From assembly GCA_000719105.1 (NCBI GenBank), contig JODX01000001.1, forward strand, positions 62,001 to 126,000: a DNA stretch of 64,000 nucleotides, given 5' to 3'. The notes under the pieces are model-generated. The model worked only from the letters and a program-made list of their open reading frames with translations, was not told the origin of the DNA and made no database searches. Below, piece by piece: positions 7,607 to 16,522 of the stretch. The translations under genes and the position numbers were made by a program. The DNA comes from Streptomyces sclerotialus. Its GTDB lineage: Bacteria > Actinomycetota > Actinomycetes > Streptomycetales > Streptomycetaceae. The first letter of the stretch is position 1, and each line of letters begins with the position of its first letter.

Positions 7607-7664
7607 GAGGGACGCGGATCGACCCGAGAGGTCCAAAGGGATCCTGAGGGACACTGAAGAGGAG

Positions 7665-7695
7665 CCGGCGGCGGGAGATCGCAGCCGGCTCCTTC
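7665..7695 (+). terminator. Hairpin after narK
   Basis: GGAGCCGGC (7671-7679) pairs perfectly with GCCGGCTCC (7684-7692) over a 4-base loop, with partial pairing outside. It lies 65 bases past the narK stop. It could end narK transcription, or attenuate read-through into nnaR. Confidence 0.55.
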
Positions 7696-7842
7696 ACAGG
7701 AGGCGGCATCGGTAACACCGCCGACATGAACCGGAACCGAGTCTGTCACGCGCCGTTGACAGGCTCGTTCGGTACGCAGGCGAAAGCACGCAGGTGAAAA
7801 GAAACGGCACGCAGGCGCACCAAGTCGACCGCGGGACGAGGC

Positions 7843-8994
7843 ATGCACGACGAACAGCAGCGACCAGCAGAGCACGGGCCCCTCGCCGGGTTCACCGTGG
7901 GAGTGACGGCCGCCCGGCGGGCCGACGAGCTCGGCGCACTGCTCCAGCGGCGCGGCGCGTCCGTCCTCCACGCCCCCGCCCTGCGCATCGTCCCGCTCGC
8001 CGACGACAGCGAACTGCTCGACGCCACCAAGAACCTCCTCGACCAGGCGCCCGACGTCGTCGTCGCCACCACGGCCATCGGCTTCCGCGGCTGGATCGAG
8101 GCCGCCGACGGCTGGGGGCTCGGCGAGGCCCTGCTCGGCCGGCTCCGCGAGGTCGAGGTGCTCGCTCGTGGGCCGAAGGTGAAGGGCGCCATCCGGGCCG
8201 CCGGGCTGACGGAGGAGTGGTCGCCCTCGTCGGAGTCGATGGCGGAGGTGCTCGACCGGCTGCTGGAGGAGGGCGTCGAGGGCCGCCGTATCGCCGTACA
8301 ACTGCACGGCGAGCCGCTGCCCGGCTTCGTCGAGTCGCTCCGGGCCGGGGGAGCGGAGGTGGTGGGCGTCCCCGTCTACCGCTGGATGCCCCCGGAGGAC
8401 CTCGGGCCCGTCGACCGGCTGCTGGACGCGACGGTCGCCCGCTCCCTGGACGCCGTCACCTTCACCAGCGCGCCCGCCGCCGCATCCCTGCTCTCCCGGG
8501 CCGAGGACCGGGGGCTGCTGCCGGACCTGCTCGCCGCGCTCCACCACGACGTGCTGCCCGCGTGCGTGGGCCCGGTGACGGCGCTGCCGCTCCAGGGCCG
8601 GGGCGTCGACACGGTGCAGCCCGAGCGGTTCCGGCTCGGGCCGCTGGTGCAGCTGCTGTGCCAGGAGCTGCCGGGGCGGGCCCGTACGCTGCCCGTCGCC
8701 GGGCACCGGATCGAGATCCGCGGCCACGCGGTGCTGGTGGACGATGATCTGCGGCCCGTGCCGCCCGCCGGGATGTCGCTGCTGCGGGCGCTGTGCCGGC
8801 AGCCGGGGTGGGTGGTGTCACGGGCGGAGCTGCTGCGGGCGCTGCCGGGAGCGGGGCGTGACGAGCACGCCGTGGAGACGGCGATGGCCCGGCTGCGCAC
8901 GGCGCTCGGCGTGCCGAAGCTGATCCAGACGGTGGTCAAGCGGGGGTACCGCCTGGCATTGGACCCGGCCTCGGACGCGAAGTACGCCGAGTAG
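7843..8994 (+). CDS. nnaR: NnaR: uroporphyrinogen-III-synthase-like nitrate regulator with winged helix
   Basis: The 383-residue protein fuses a HemD-like domain (about residues 14-265) to a C-terminal OmpR-type winged helix (about 285-375: LLRALCRQPGWVVSRAELLRAL and AMARLRTALG, then the wing VVKRGYRL). This architecture beside narK matches NnaR of S. coelicolor, a co-regulator with GlnR of nitrate assimilation genes. That identity rests on recall of domain layout and neighbourhood. It probably binds DNA rather than closing the tetrapyrrole ring as its main job, but I cannot tell whether enzyme activity remains. The start ATG at 7843 has only a weak ribosome site. Confidence 0.9.
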   Translation: MHDEQQRPAEHGPLAGFTVGVTAARRADELGALLQRRGASVLHAPALRIVPLADDSELLDATKNLLDQAPDVVVATTAIGFRGWIEAADGWGLGEALLGRLREVEVLARGPKVKGAIRAAGLTEEWSPSSESMAEVLDRLLEEGVEGRRIAVQLHGEPLPGFVESLRAGGAEVVGVPVYRWMPPEDLGPVDRLLDATVARSLDAVTFTSAPAAASLLSRAEDRGLLPDLLAALHHDVLPACVGPVTALPLQGRGVDTVQPERFRLGPLVQLLCQELPGRARTLPVAGHRIEIRGHAVLVDDDLRPVPPAGMSLLRALCRQPGWVVSRAELLRALPGAGRDEHAVETAMARLRTALGVPKLIQTVVKRGYRLALDPASDAKYAE

Positions 8995-9190
8995 GCCGAC
9001 GGGTAGGGGCGCGCCGGGAGCGTGGCTCGAGTGGGTACGCGGCCTTCCGGTCGGGTGTGCGTGCGGGCACTGTAGGGAGTACGACCCCTCACGAAGCCTC
9101 AGTCAGCTCTCACCGGTACCTCACCGACGCACCCCACCGACCCCCGGGCCGAGCCTCGCGCGGGGGCGACCCCAAGGCGGTGACAGGCAC

Positions 9191-9877
9191 ATGGCACCCG
9201 GCACGGCCACGACCTCAGTTCCGACCAGGGCCGGACGTCCGGCCCCGGCCGAAGCCCCCGTTCCAGCCCCGGCCCCAACCCCAGCCCCAACCCCGGTCAC
9301 AGCCTCGTACGAGCCGCGGTTCGACTGCGGGCGCACCTGTCTGGACCTCCTCGCGACCGCGCACCCCGCAGAACAGCTCCGCTCGCCGGACCGGCTGCGG
9401 GCGTGGATCGCCGGGGCGGGGGTCGTGCCGCCGGGGACGCCCCTGACGGCCGCCGACGCGTCCTGGCTGGTGCGCTTCCACGAACTGCGCGGGTGCGTCG
9501 GGCTGCTGGTGCGCAGGGACCCGGTCCCGGAGGCGCGGCCGTACGAGATCGCGCTCGGCCGGGTCAACGAGTTCGCGCGGGCGGTCACACCGGCGCCGCG
9601 TGCCGTGCGCACGGACGAGGGAGCGCTGGTCCGGGTGCTGGAGGGGCCGCCGGACTGCGCGGCGCTGCTGGCCGTGGTGGCGCGGGACGCCGTGGAGCTG
9701 CTGACCGATCCGGTGGCCTGGGCGGGGCTGAGGCAGTGCGCCGGGGACAACTGCCCCATCGTGTACGTCGACACCTCGCGGGGGCGGCGCCGCCGCTGGT
9801 GCTCCAGCGAGACGTGCGGCAACCGGGAGCGGGTGGCCCGGCACCGGAGGCGGGCGGCGGCGCTGGCGCGCACGTAA
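9191..9877 (+). CDS. CGNR zinc-finger protein (ABATE domain)
   Basis: The 228-residue protein has a Pro/Ala-rich start (about residues 1-38, with repeated PAPAPTPAP), then an ABATE-type helical region beginning RFDCGRTCLDLLATA. The C-terminal CGNR zinc finger (about residues 180-222) shows CAGDNCPIVYVDTSRGRRRRWC and then CGNRERVARHR. The finger has the four cysteines of the family and a basic tail, so DNA binding is likely. The family is regarded as transcriptional regulators with an unknown ligand. It stands alone between nnaR and the sigma factor gene, with 430 bases of non-coding DNA downstream. ATG 9191 was chosen because the preceding bases show no coding pattern. Confidence 0.85.
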   Translation: MAPGTATTSVPTRAGRPAPAEAPVPAPAPTPAPTPVTASYEPRFDCGRTCLDLLATAHPAEQLRSPDRLRAWIAGAGVVPPGTPLTAADASWLVRFHELRGCVGLLVRRDPVPEARPYEIALGRVNEFARAVTPAPRAVRTDEGALVRVLEGPPDCAALLAVVARDAVELLTDPVAWAGLRQCAGDNCPIVYVDTSRGRRRRWCSSETCGNRERVARHRRRAAALART

Positions 9878-10309
9878 GTCGTCGGGCATTCGCGAATTGA
9901 CCGTGCGTGTTCCTTCGTGTGCGTGAAGCGATTGCCCTGTGCCCCGAATTGGAAAAACCGCCGAAGGCCATTCCTTCCCGGGCGGTGCGTGCTTTTCCGG
10001 TGATACCCGCGATACCTGCGAAAGTTGGGCAATCGGTCCCATGATGTAAAGGTGTGAACCCTGCGCCATTTCCCGGGACGGCCCCCGCATCTTCACGAAC
10101 CACCTGGCCACAGCGTGTCTTCCCGTGGGTCTCTCCGTGGGTCTCCCCGTGGGTCTTTCCATGGGAATTGCGCCTCCTTGTCCCCCCAAGTCTCGAAGAG
10201 ATTACGAAAGTTGTGGGCTCTCTTTGAACACACGGTCCGCCGGCTGCGTACCCCGGGGCGAGCGACCGACTGGGGGACCCCGGTCGAATCGGGGACACCG
10301 GAGGTAGCC
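9878..10309. other. Regulatory gap before the ECF sigma gene
   Basis: About 430 bases without a credible gene. The stretch is less GC-rich than its neighbours, contains the 12-base tandem repeat at 10122-10169, and must hold the promoter of the sigma/anti-sigma operon. Confidence 0.5.
10122..10169 (+). repeat. 12-base tandem repeat, about four copies
   Basis: CCCGTGGGTCTC, TCCGTGGGTCTC, CCCGTGGGTCTT and TCCATGGGAATT follow head to tail, the last degenerate. The array lies about 140-190 bases before the sigma gene and is not in a convincing reading frame. Confidence 0.8.
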
Positions 10310-10888
10310 GTGCGCAAGGATTCCGCTGTGGCCGATGAACGCCCGCACAGGGCACGACATCGTGCGTCGCAGCCCTCGGATCAGCCCGATGAGGAACTGG
10401 TGCGCGCGCTCTACCGGGAACATGCGGGACCCCTGCTCGCGTACGTGCTGCGGCTGGTCGCGGGGGACCGGCAGCGCGCCGAGGACGTGGTGCAGGAAAC
10501 GCTCATCCGTGCCTGGAAGAACGCCGGTCAGCTCAACAGGGCGACCGGATCGGTACGCCCCTGGCTGGTGACGGTCGCACGCCGCATCGTCATCGACGGC
10601 CACCGCAGCCGGCAGGCCCGGCCGCAGGAGGTCGACCCGTCGCCGCTGGAGGTCATCCCCGCGGAGGACGAGATCGACAAGGCGTTGTGGCTGATGACAC
10701 TCTCGGACGCACTGGACGACCTGACCCCTGCCCACCGGGAGGTCCTGGTGGAGACGTACTTCAAAGGGCGTACCGTCAATGAGGCGGCCGAGACGCTCGG
10801 CATCCCCAGCGGCACGGTCCGCTCACGGGTGTTCTACGCCCTGCGGTCGATGAAGCTGGCTCTCGAGGAGCGCGGGGTGACGGCATGA
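10310..10888 (+). CDS. sigU: ECF sigma factor, SigU/SigL-like
   Basis: The 192-residue sigma-70 family protein has an ECF layout. Region 2 (about residues 32-95) contains LYREHAGPLLAYVLRLVAG and AEDVVQETLIRAWKN. Region 4 (about 125-185) contains LTPAHREVLVETYFKG and the recognition helix SGTVRSRVFYALRSMKLAL. The GTG at 10310 follows GGAGGT and gives the expected length. The next gene is a membrane anti-sigma factor with ATGA overlap. The neighbourhood matches my memory of sigU-rsuA in S. coelicolor (secretion and differentiation effects), so the symbol is based partly on synteny. It is also close to SigL of mycobacteria. It should be held inactive at the membrane until its anti-sigma is released. 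Confidence 0.85.
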   Translation: MRKDSAVADERPHRARHRASQPSDQPDEELVRALYREHAGPLLAYVLRLVAGDRQRAEDVVQETLIRAWKNAGQLNRATGSVRPWLVTVARRIVIDGHRSRQARPQEVDPSPLEVIPAEDEIDKALWLMTLSDALDDLTPAHREVLVETYFKGRTVNEAAETLGIPSGTVRSRVFYALRSMKLALEERGVTA

Positions 10889-11724
10889 ACATGTACGGGG
10901 GATACGGAACCGGCGGCGGTTCCGGCCCACTGCGGGGCGTGCAGCCGGGCGACGGCCCCGGCGACATCCACGAGACGGTGGGCGCCTACGCCCTCGGCAT
11001 CCTGGACGACGCCGAGGCCACGCAGTTCGAGGCCCACCTCGCCGGCTGCGAGTGGTGCGCCCAGCAACTCGACGAACTGGCCGGGATGGAGCCGATGCTG
11101 GCCGCCCTCGCGGACCTGCCCGGTTCCCAGGGCAGCCCCGCCGTCGGGGAGTCCCTGGCGGCCAGGCCGAGCCCGCGGCTCACCGAGCGGCTGGTCGACG
11201 AGGTCGCCGAGCGCCGTGCGCGCAAACGCCGGCGCACCTACTACCTGGCCGCGGCCGCCGCCGCGCTGATCGTGGGCGGGCCCGTGACCGCGATCGCGGT
11301 CAGCGGAGGCGACCCGGGCTCGAAGGGCGTCCAGGCGAACGAGACGACCAAGAGCACCGTCAGCCCCGCCGAGGACGCGTTCGCGAACATGGACGACAAG
11401 GTGCGGGCCACCGACCCCGCCACCAAGGTCAGCGCCACCGTCGCCACGGAGCCCCGGGCCTGGGGCACCAGCACCGTGCTCGAACTGAAGAACCTCAAGG
11501 GCCCCGAGAAGTGCTCCCTGATCGCCGTCGGCCGGAACGGCGACCGGGAGACCGCGACCACCTGGTCCGTCCCGAACGTCGGCTACGGCCTCCCCGGCGC
11601 CACCACCGAGCAGGCCAAGAACCCGCTCTACGTACACGGCGGGGTGGCCATGGAGCCCAACCAGATCGACCATTTCGAGGTCATGACCTTCGACGGGAAG
11701 AAGCTCGTCGAGGTGGACATGTAG
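10885..11724 (+). CDS. rsuA: Zinc-finger anti-sigma factor (RsuA/RslA-like)
   Basis: The 279-residue protein has an N-terminal anti-sigma zinc domain with the HxxxCxxC motif (HLAGCEWCAQQL, about residues 51-62). It has one transmembrane helix at about 120-143 (YYLAAAAAALIVGGPVTAIAVSG), then an extracytoplasmic domain that resembles anti-sigma-K/zinc-finger family sensor regions. ATG overlaps the sigma gene stop by four bases (ATGA), so the pair is co-translated. It should bind and inhibit the sigma factor in the cytoplasm and respond to envelope or secretion signals by release or proteolysis. The Gly/Tyr-rich first 20 residues are unusual and probably flexible. The symbol depends on synteny with rsuA. 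Confidence 0.85.
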   Translation: MNMYGGYGTGGGSGPLRGVQPGDGPGDIHETVGAYALGILDDAEATQFEAHLAGCEWCAQQLDELAGMEPMLAALADLPGSQGSPAVGESLAARPSPRLTERLVDEVAERRARKRRRTYYLAAAAAALIVGGPVTAIAVSGGDPGSKGVQANETTKSTVSPAEDAFANMDDKVRATDPATKVSATVATEPRAWGTSTVLELKNLKGPEKCSLIAVGRNGDRETATTWSVPNVGYGLPGATTEQAKNPLYVHGGVAMEPNQIDHFEVMTFDGKKLVEVDM

Positions 11725-11840
11725 ACGCGACGCGGACGCGGCACGACGGACCGGTGAACACACACCCGCGGGACGCGTAGCCTCCCGGGCCCCCCTTCGC
11801 GTACGGTTGACGGCTGCCCAGCACGTCAGAAGGGGGCCCG

Positions 11841-14210
11841 GTGGCCGCTCAGGTTCAGCAGGAGGCCGCGCTCGGCCCGGCTCACGACTCCGTTCGTGAC
11901 CGGGAGATCGGCATCGAACAGGAACACCTGGACCGGGTGTACCACCGCCTCGAGGAGAAGATCCATGAGGCGGAGTTCCTGATGGACGACGCCGTGAAGC
12001 GCGGACAGGTCGGTACGCCCGGTGCACTCGCCGAACGGGACGCGCAGGTGTTCCGGGCGGGCGTCCACCTCAACCGGCTGAACAACGAGTACGAGGACTT
12101 CCTCTTCGGCCGGATCGACCTGCTGCTCGGCAAGGACGGCAAGAAGGGCCCGGACGGCGCGTACACGGCGGTGGAGCCGGCCGAGGGCGCCGTCCGCGAG
12201 GACGGTACGGCCGACATCGCCGAGACCCTGCACATCGGCCGCATGGGAGTCCTCGACGAGGACTACGCACCGCTGGTCATCGACTGGCGGGCCCCCGCCG
12301 CCGCCCCCTTCTACCGCTCCACCCCCGTCGACCCCGGCCGGGTCGTACGGCGCCGGGTCATCCGCTCCAAGGGGCGCCGGGTGCTCGGCGTTGAGGACGA
12401 CCTGATGCGCCCCGAGCTGAGGGCCTCCCTGGACGGGCGCGAACTGGCCGTCATCGGCGACGGCGCCCTGATGGCCGCGCTCGGCCGGGCCCGCAGCCAC
12501 TCCATGCGGGACATCGTCTCCTCCATCCAGGCCGAGCAGGACATGGTGATCCGGGCGCCCGCCGCCTCGGTGACGTACGTGGAGGGCGGCCCCGGCACCG
12601 GCAAGACCGCCGTCGCCCTGCACCGCGCCGCCTACCTGCTCTACCAGGACCGCCGCCGGTACGCGGGCGGCATCCTGATCGTCTCCCCGACCCCGCTGCT
12701 GGTCGCGTACACCGAGGGCGTCCTGCCGTCGCTGGGCGAGGAGGGGCAGGTCGCCATCCGCGCCCTCGGCTCCCTGGTCGACGGGGCCGAGGCCACGCTG
12801 TACGACTCCCCGGCCGTGGCCCGCGCCAAGGGCTCCTCCCGCATGCTGAAGGTGCTGCGGAAGGCCGCGCGCGGAGCCCTGGAGCTGAACGATTCATCGG
12901 ACGGGACAGACCGGACGAGCCAGACGGGCCAGACGGGCCGGACAGACCGGCTCCGCGTCGTCGTCATGGGCCGCCGCCTGGAGCTGGAGGCCGACGAGCT
13001 GGACCGGATCCGCCGCAACGCACTCGGCGGCACCGCGCCCGTCAACCTGCTCCGCCCGCGCGCCCGCAAGCTGCTCCTGGACGCCCTGTGGGGCAGGTCC
13101 GGCGCGGCCGGCCGGCACTCCGACCCCGAGCTGGCCGCCGAACTGCGCTCCTCCTTCGACGAGGACGTGACGAGCGAGGACGACTTCATCGGATTCCTCG
13201 ACGCCTGGTGGCCCGAGCTCACCCCGCGCGGCGTCCTCGCGGCCATGGCCGACGAGAAGCGGCTGGGCCGCTGGGCCAGGCGGGTACTCAACCCGGGCGA
13301 GGTCCGCAAGGTCGCGCGCTCGCTGAAGCGGGACGGGCTGTCCGTGCACGACGTGGCCCTGCTCGACGAACTCGAGGCGATCCTCGGCCTGCCCGCCCGC
13401 CCGAAGAAGAAACGTGAACTCGACCCGCTGGACCAGCTCACCGGCCTGGAGGAGCTCATGCCGGTCCGCGAGGAGTCGCAGCGGGAGCGCGCGGAGCGGC
13501 TGGCCCGGGAGCGCACCGAGTACGCGCACGTGATCGTCGACGAGGCCCAGGACCTGACGCCGATGCAGTGGCGGATGGTGGGCCGCCGGGGCCGGCACGC
13601 CACCTGGACGGTGGTCGGCGACCCGGCCCAGTCGTCCTGGTCCGACCCGGACGAGGCCGCAGAGGCCCGCGAGCAGGCCCTCGGCACCCGTCCCCGCCGC
13701 CGCTTCACCCTCACCGTCAACTACCGCAACCCCGCCGAGATCGCCGAGCTGGCGGCCAGGGTGCTGGCCCTGGCGATGCCCGGCTCCGAGGCCCCGTCGG
13801 CGGTGCGCTCCACGGGCGTACGGCCGCGGTTCGTGACGACGGGCGACGGCGCGGCGGCGGGGGAGCGGGGCGGCTCCCTCGCCCGTACGGTCCGCGCGGA
13901 GGCCGCCCGGCTGCTGGACCTCGTCGACGGCACGGTCGGCGTCGTCGTCGCCATGAACCGGCGCGAGGAGGCCGCCCGCTGGCTGGCCGGGCTGGGCGAC
14001 CGGGTCGTGGCGCTCGGCAGCCTGGAGGCAAAGGGCCTGGAGTACGACGCCACGGTCGTCGTCTCGCCCGCGGAGATCGCCGACGAGTCCCCGGCCGGGC
14101 TGCGCGTGCTGTACGTGGCGCTGACGCGGGCCACCCAGCAGCTCACGGTCGTCTCGGGCGAGTGGGACGAGCCGGACGCGGCCGGAGTGCCGGACCTGCT
14201 GCGCGACTGA
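11841..14210 (+). CDS. helD: HelD-like RNA polymerase-associated helicase
   Basis: The 789-residue UvrD/Rep-like ATPase begins with a coiled N-terminal region (about residues 10-75, IGIEQEHLDRVYHRLEEKI), the arm of HelD proteins that enters the RNA polymerase channel. Walker A is GGPGTGKTAVALHRAAY (about residue 249). The Walker B/DEAQ box is VIVDEAQDLTPMQW (about 565), followed by GDPAQSSW and the Arg-containing NYRNP motif, with a C-terminal LYVALTRATQQL. HelD proteins release or recycle RNA polymerase from nucleic acid, and some actinobacterial members protect it from rifamycins. I saw no rifamycin-associated palindrome upstream. Start GTG 11841 follows AGAAGGGGG. A perfect terminator closes the gene. 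Confidence 0.92.
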   Translation: MAAQVQQEAALGPAHDSVRDREIGIEQEHLDRVYHRLEEKIHEAEFLMDDAVKRGQVGTPGALAERDAQVFRAGVHLNRLNNEYEDFLFGRIDLLLGKDGKKGPDGAYTAVEPAEGAVREDGTADIAETLHIGRMGVLDEDYAPLVIDWRAPAAAPFYRSTPVDPGRVVRRRVIRSKGRRVLGVEDDLMRPELRASLDGRELAVIGDGALMAALGRARSHSMRDIVSSIQAEQDMVIRAPAASVTYVEGGPGTGKTAVALHRAAYLLYQDRRRYAGGILIVSPTPLLVAYTEGVLPSLGEEGQVAIRALGSLVDGAEATLYDSPAVARAKGSSRMLKVLRKAARGALELNDSSDGTDRTSQTGQTGRTDRLRVVVMGRRLELEADELDRIRRNALGGTAPVNLLRPRARKLLLDALWGRSGAAGRHSDPELAAELRSSFDEDVTSEDDFIGFLDAWWPELTPRGVLAAMADEKRLGRWARRVLNPGEVRKVARSLKRDGLSVHDVALLDELEAILGLPARPKKKRELDPLDQLTGLEELMPVREESQRERAERLARERTEYAHVIVDEAQDLTPMQWRMVGRRGRHATWTVVGDPAQSSWSDPDEAAEAREQALGTRPRRRFTLTVNYRNPAEIAELAARVLALAMPGSEAPSAVRSTGVRPRFVTTGDGAAAGERGGSLARTVRAEAARLLDLVDGTVGVVVAMNRREEAARWLAGLGDRVVALGSLEAKGLEYDATVVVSPAEIADESPAGLRVLYVALTRATQQLTVVSGEWDEPDAAGVPDLLRD

Positions 14211-14249
14211 GGACCGCACGGAGACAGGGAAGAAACGGAAGACAGGCAA

Positions 14250-14297
14250 GAAGAGGAGAGGCCCCCGCACCGTCCGGTGCGGGGGCCTCTCCTCTTC
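14250..14297 (+). terminator. Strong hairpin terminator after helD
   Basis: A 23-bp perfect stem (14250-14272 with 14275-14297, left arm starting GAAGAGGAGAGGCCCCC) encloses a 2-base loop. It lies about 40 bases past the helD stop. The symmetry makes it effective for both strands. Confidence 0.9.
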
Positions 14298-14657
14298 TTC
14301 CGTCTGAGTGACACCGACCCGCCATGCTCGCCTCGCGGCAAGTGGTCGCTCGTAGCGACGAAGGTTGGGCCCGGGGGCTTGGATCGGGCCGGTGCCACGT
14401 CCAAGGTAACAAACGATCCCCGCAAGGCAATTCCCGTCCCGGGGGTTCGTCCTGAGACCCTTCCCAGCGGTTCCACATTCTCGTATGGTGGAAACTGTTT
14501 TCCGAAAGAGTGCCGGGTTTGTGCCGTACGCCACGAACAAAACGTTCGCAATCCGGGGGCGACTACCACGTACTCAGCGGTAGGTGCGACGATCGGACGG
14601 CACATTCGCGCCCCGGCGCGACGCAGCAAGACACGGTGAAAGCAGAGGAAGTCGGCC
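14298..14657 (+). other. Structured intergenic element upstream of malic enzyme, ncRNA or leader candidate
   Basis: About 360 bases without an ORF separate helD and the malic enzyme gene. Inverted repeats are dense at 14345-14405: GTCGCT/AGCGAC (14345-14359), GGCCCG/CGGGCC (14368-14390) and CTTGGA/TCCAAG (14378-14405). The last two are interleaved and could form a pseudoknot or alternate folds. The segment is more ordered than typical spacer. It may be the malic enzyme 5' leader, an independent small RNA, or a set of operators. I do not match it to a known riboswitch. Confidence 0.45.
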
Positions 14658-16079
14658 ATGGCAACGGCGCCCAGCGTCTCCTACTCGATGACCATCCGGC
14701 TGGAGGTGCCCGCGAGCGGAACGGCCGTCTCGCAGCTCACCAACGCGGTGGAGTCCTCCGGAGGCTCGGTGACGGGCCTCGACGTGACCGCCTCGGGGCA
14801 CGAGAAGCTCCGTATCGACGTCACGATCGCGGCTACCTCCACCGCGCACGCCGACGAGATCGTCGAGAAGCTCCGCGGCATCGAGGGCGTGACGCTCGGC
14901 AAGGTCTCCGACCGTACGTTCCTGATGCACCTCGGCGGCAAGATCGAGATGGCGTCGAAGCACCCCATCCGCAACCGTGACGACCTGTCCATGGTCTACA
15001 CGCCGGGTGTGGCCCGGGTGTGCATGGCGATCGCCGAGAACCCCGAGGACGCCCGCCGCCTCACCATCAAGCGCAACTCCGTCGCGGTCGTGACGGACGG
15101 CTCCGCGGTGCTGGGCCTCGGCAACATCGGGCCCAAGGCCGCCCTCCCCGTGATGGAGGGCAAGGCGGCCCTGTTCAAGCGCTTCGCCGGCATCGACGCC
15201 TGGCCGATCTGCCTGGACACCCAGGACACCGACGCGATCGTGGAGATCGTCAAGGCGATCGCCCCCGGCTTCGCGGGCATCAATCTGGAGGACATCTCCG
15301 CGCCCCGCTGCTTCGAGATCGAGGCCCGGCTGCGCGAGGCCCTGGACATCCCCGTCTTCCACGACGACCAGCACGGCACCGCGATCGTCGTGCTCGCCGC
15401 CCTGACCAACGCGCTGCGCGTGGCGGGCAAGGCGATCGGGGACATCCGGGTGGTCATGTCGGGCGCCGGTGCGGCCGGTACGGCCATCCTGAAGCTGCTG
15501 CTCGCCGCGGGCGTGAAGAACGCCGTCGTGGCCGACATCCACGGTGTCGTGCACTGCGACCGGGAAGACCTGGTGGACGCGGCCCCGGACTCGCCGCTGC
15601 GCTGGATCGGCGAGAACACCAACCCGGAGAACCTCACCGGCACGCTCAAGGAGGCCGTGCGCGGCGCCGACGTGTTCATCGGCGTCTCGGCCCCGAACGT
15701 GCTGGACGGCGACGACGTGGCCGCCATGGCCGACGGTGCCATCGTCTTCGCGCTCGCGAACCCGGACCCCGAGGTCGACCCCGCGATCGCCCGCCAGACG
15801 GCCGCGGTCGTGGCCACCGGCCGCTCCGACTTCCCGAACCAGATCAACAACGTGCTGGTCTTCCCGGGTGTCTTCCGCGGCCTGCTGGACGCCCAGTCCC
15901 GCACGGTCAACACGGACATGATGCTGGCCGCCGCGACGGCCCTCGCGGACGTCGTCACCGAGGACGAGCTCAACCCGAACTACATCATCCCCAGCGTCTT
16001 CAACGACAAGGTCGCGGGCGCTGTGGCGGGCGCGGTCCGCGAGGCCGCGAAGTCGGCGGGGGCGACCGCGGCGGGCTGA
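14658..16079 (+). CDS. NAD-dependent malic enzyme with N-terminal ACT domain
   Basis: The 473-residue enzyme decarboxylates malate to pyruvate with NAD(P) reduction. An ACT-like domain occupies about residues 8-90. The malic N-domain shows VYTPGVARVCMAIAE and the catalytic Lys region KAALPVMEGKAALFKRFAGIDAWP. The metal-binding acids lie in NLEDISAPRCFEIE and FHDDQHGTAIVVLAAL. The NAD domain follows with the GAGAAG motif (about residue 275). S. coelicolor has an NAD-specific enzyme in the same gene order, so NAD use is likely but not proved. The ATG follows GAGGAAGTC. The ACT domain implies amino-acid or other small-molecule allostery. A long structured leader precedes the gene. Confidence 0.93.
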   Translation: MATAPSVSYSMTIRLEVPASGTAVSQLTNAVESSGGSVTGLDVTASGHEKLRIDVTIAATSTAHADEIVEKLRGIEGVTLGKVSDRTFLMHLGGKIEMASKHPIRNRDDLSMVYTPGVARVCMAIAENPEDARRLTIKRNSVAVVTDGSAVLGLGNIGPKAALPVMEGKAALFKRFAGIDAWPICLDTQDTDAIVEIVKAIAPGFAGINLEDISAPRCFEIEARLREALDIPVFHDDQHGTAIVVLAALTNALRVAGKAIGDIRVVMSGAGAAGTAILKLLLAAGVKNAVVADIHGVVHCDREDLVDAAPDSPLRWIGENTNPENLTGTLKEAVRGADVFIGVSAPNVLDGDDVAAMADGAIVFALANPDPEVDPAIARQTAAVVATGRSDFPNQINNVLVFPGVFRGLLDAQSRTVNTDMMLAAATALADVVTEDELNPNYIIPSVFNDKVAGAVAGAVREAAKSAGATAAG

Positions 16080-16174
16080 CGGCACGACGACAACGGAGGA
16101 CGACCGCGTCCGGCAGGGCGCGGCCGCCCGCTGCCGCTGTGACGGCCGCCACGGCGGGAGACCGTGGCGTCCTG

Positions 16175-16205
16175 CCCGGCGCGTCGCGAGGCGCCCGGCG
16201 CCGGG
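16175..16205 (+). terminator. Candidate hairpin after malic enzyme
   Basis: CCCGGCGC (16175-16182) pairs with GCGCCGGG (16198-16205). The wider 16120-16205 stretch holds other overlapping GC stems. It lies about 100 bases past the malic enzyme stop. Confidence 0.45.
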
Positions 16206-16303
16206 TGATCGTCTAGGGTGGCCGCCGGACCGGACCCGAGCGGCCCTACACGCCGCCACCCACAGCGAGCACAGCGTCACCGTTCGGCGGGCGTGGCGCT
16301 TTC

Positions 16304-16343
16304 CGTGTGACTCCCAAGGGTGTTCGTGTGACTCCCAGGGGTG
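16304..16343 (+). promoter_or_regulatory. 19-base direct repeat, 21-base spacing, upstream of hup
   Basis: CGTGTGACTCCCAAGGGTG (16304-16322) recurs as CGTGTGACTCCCAGGGGTG (16325-16343) with one change. The 21-base period equals two helical turns, as expected for two regulator dimers on one DNA face. The array lies about 180-220 bases before the HU gene and may control it. Confidence 0.6.
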
Positions 16344-16522
16344 CCGGATTGGCTTTCCCGCCGCAGGTGGGGGCAGGATGCCTCCCTGGGCGCGAGGGTT
16401 CGACGACGGACCCGGGTCCGGGGCCCCACCGAGGACCCTGGCAGCATCGGCTTCGCCGTGCCCTACATGCGGCTCCGCCGCGTGGCACGCCTCAACGGCA
16501 AGAAGAACACGGGAGTAACAAA

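Noticed and set aside
11725..11840. Rifamycin-associated palindrome upstream of helD
   Set aside because: No palindrome resembling the known 19-base element is present, so a HelR-type rifamycin response is not supported.
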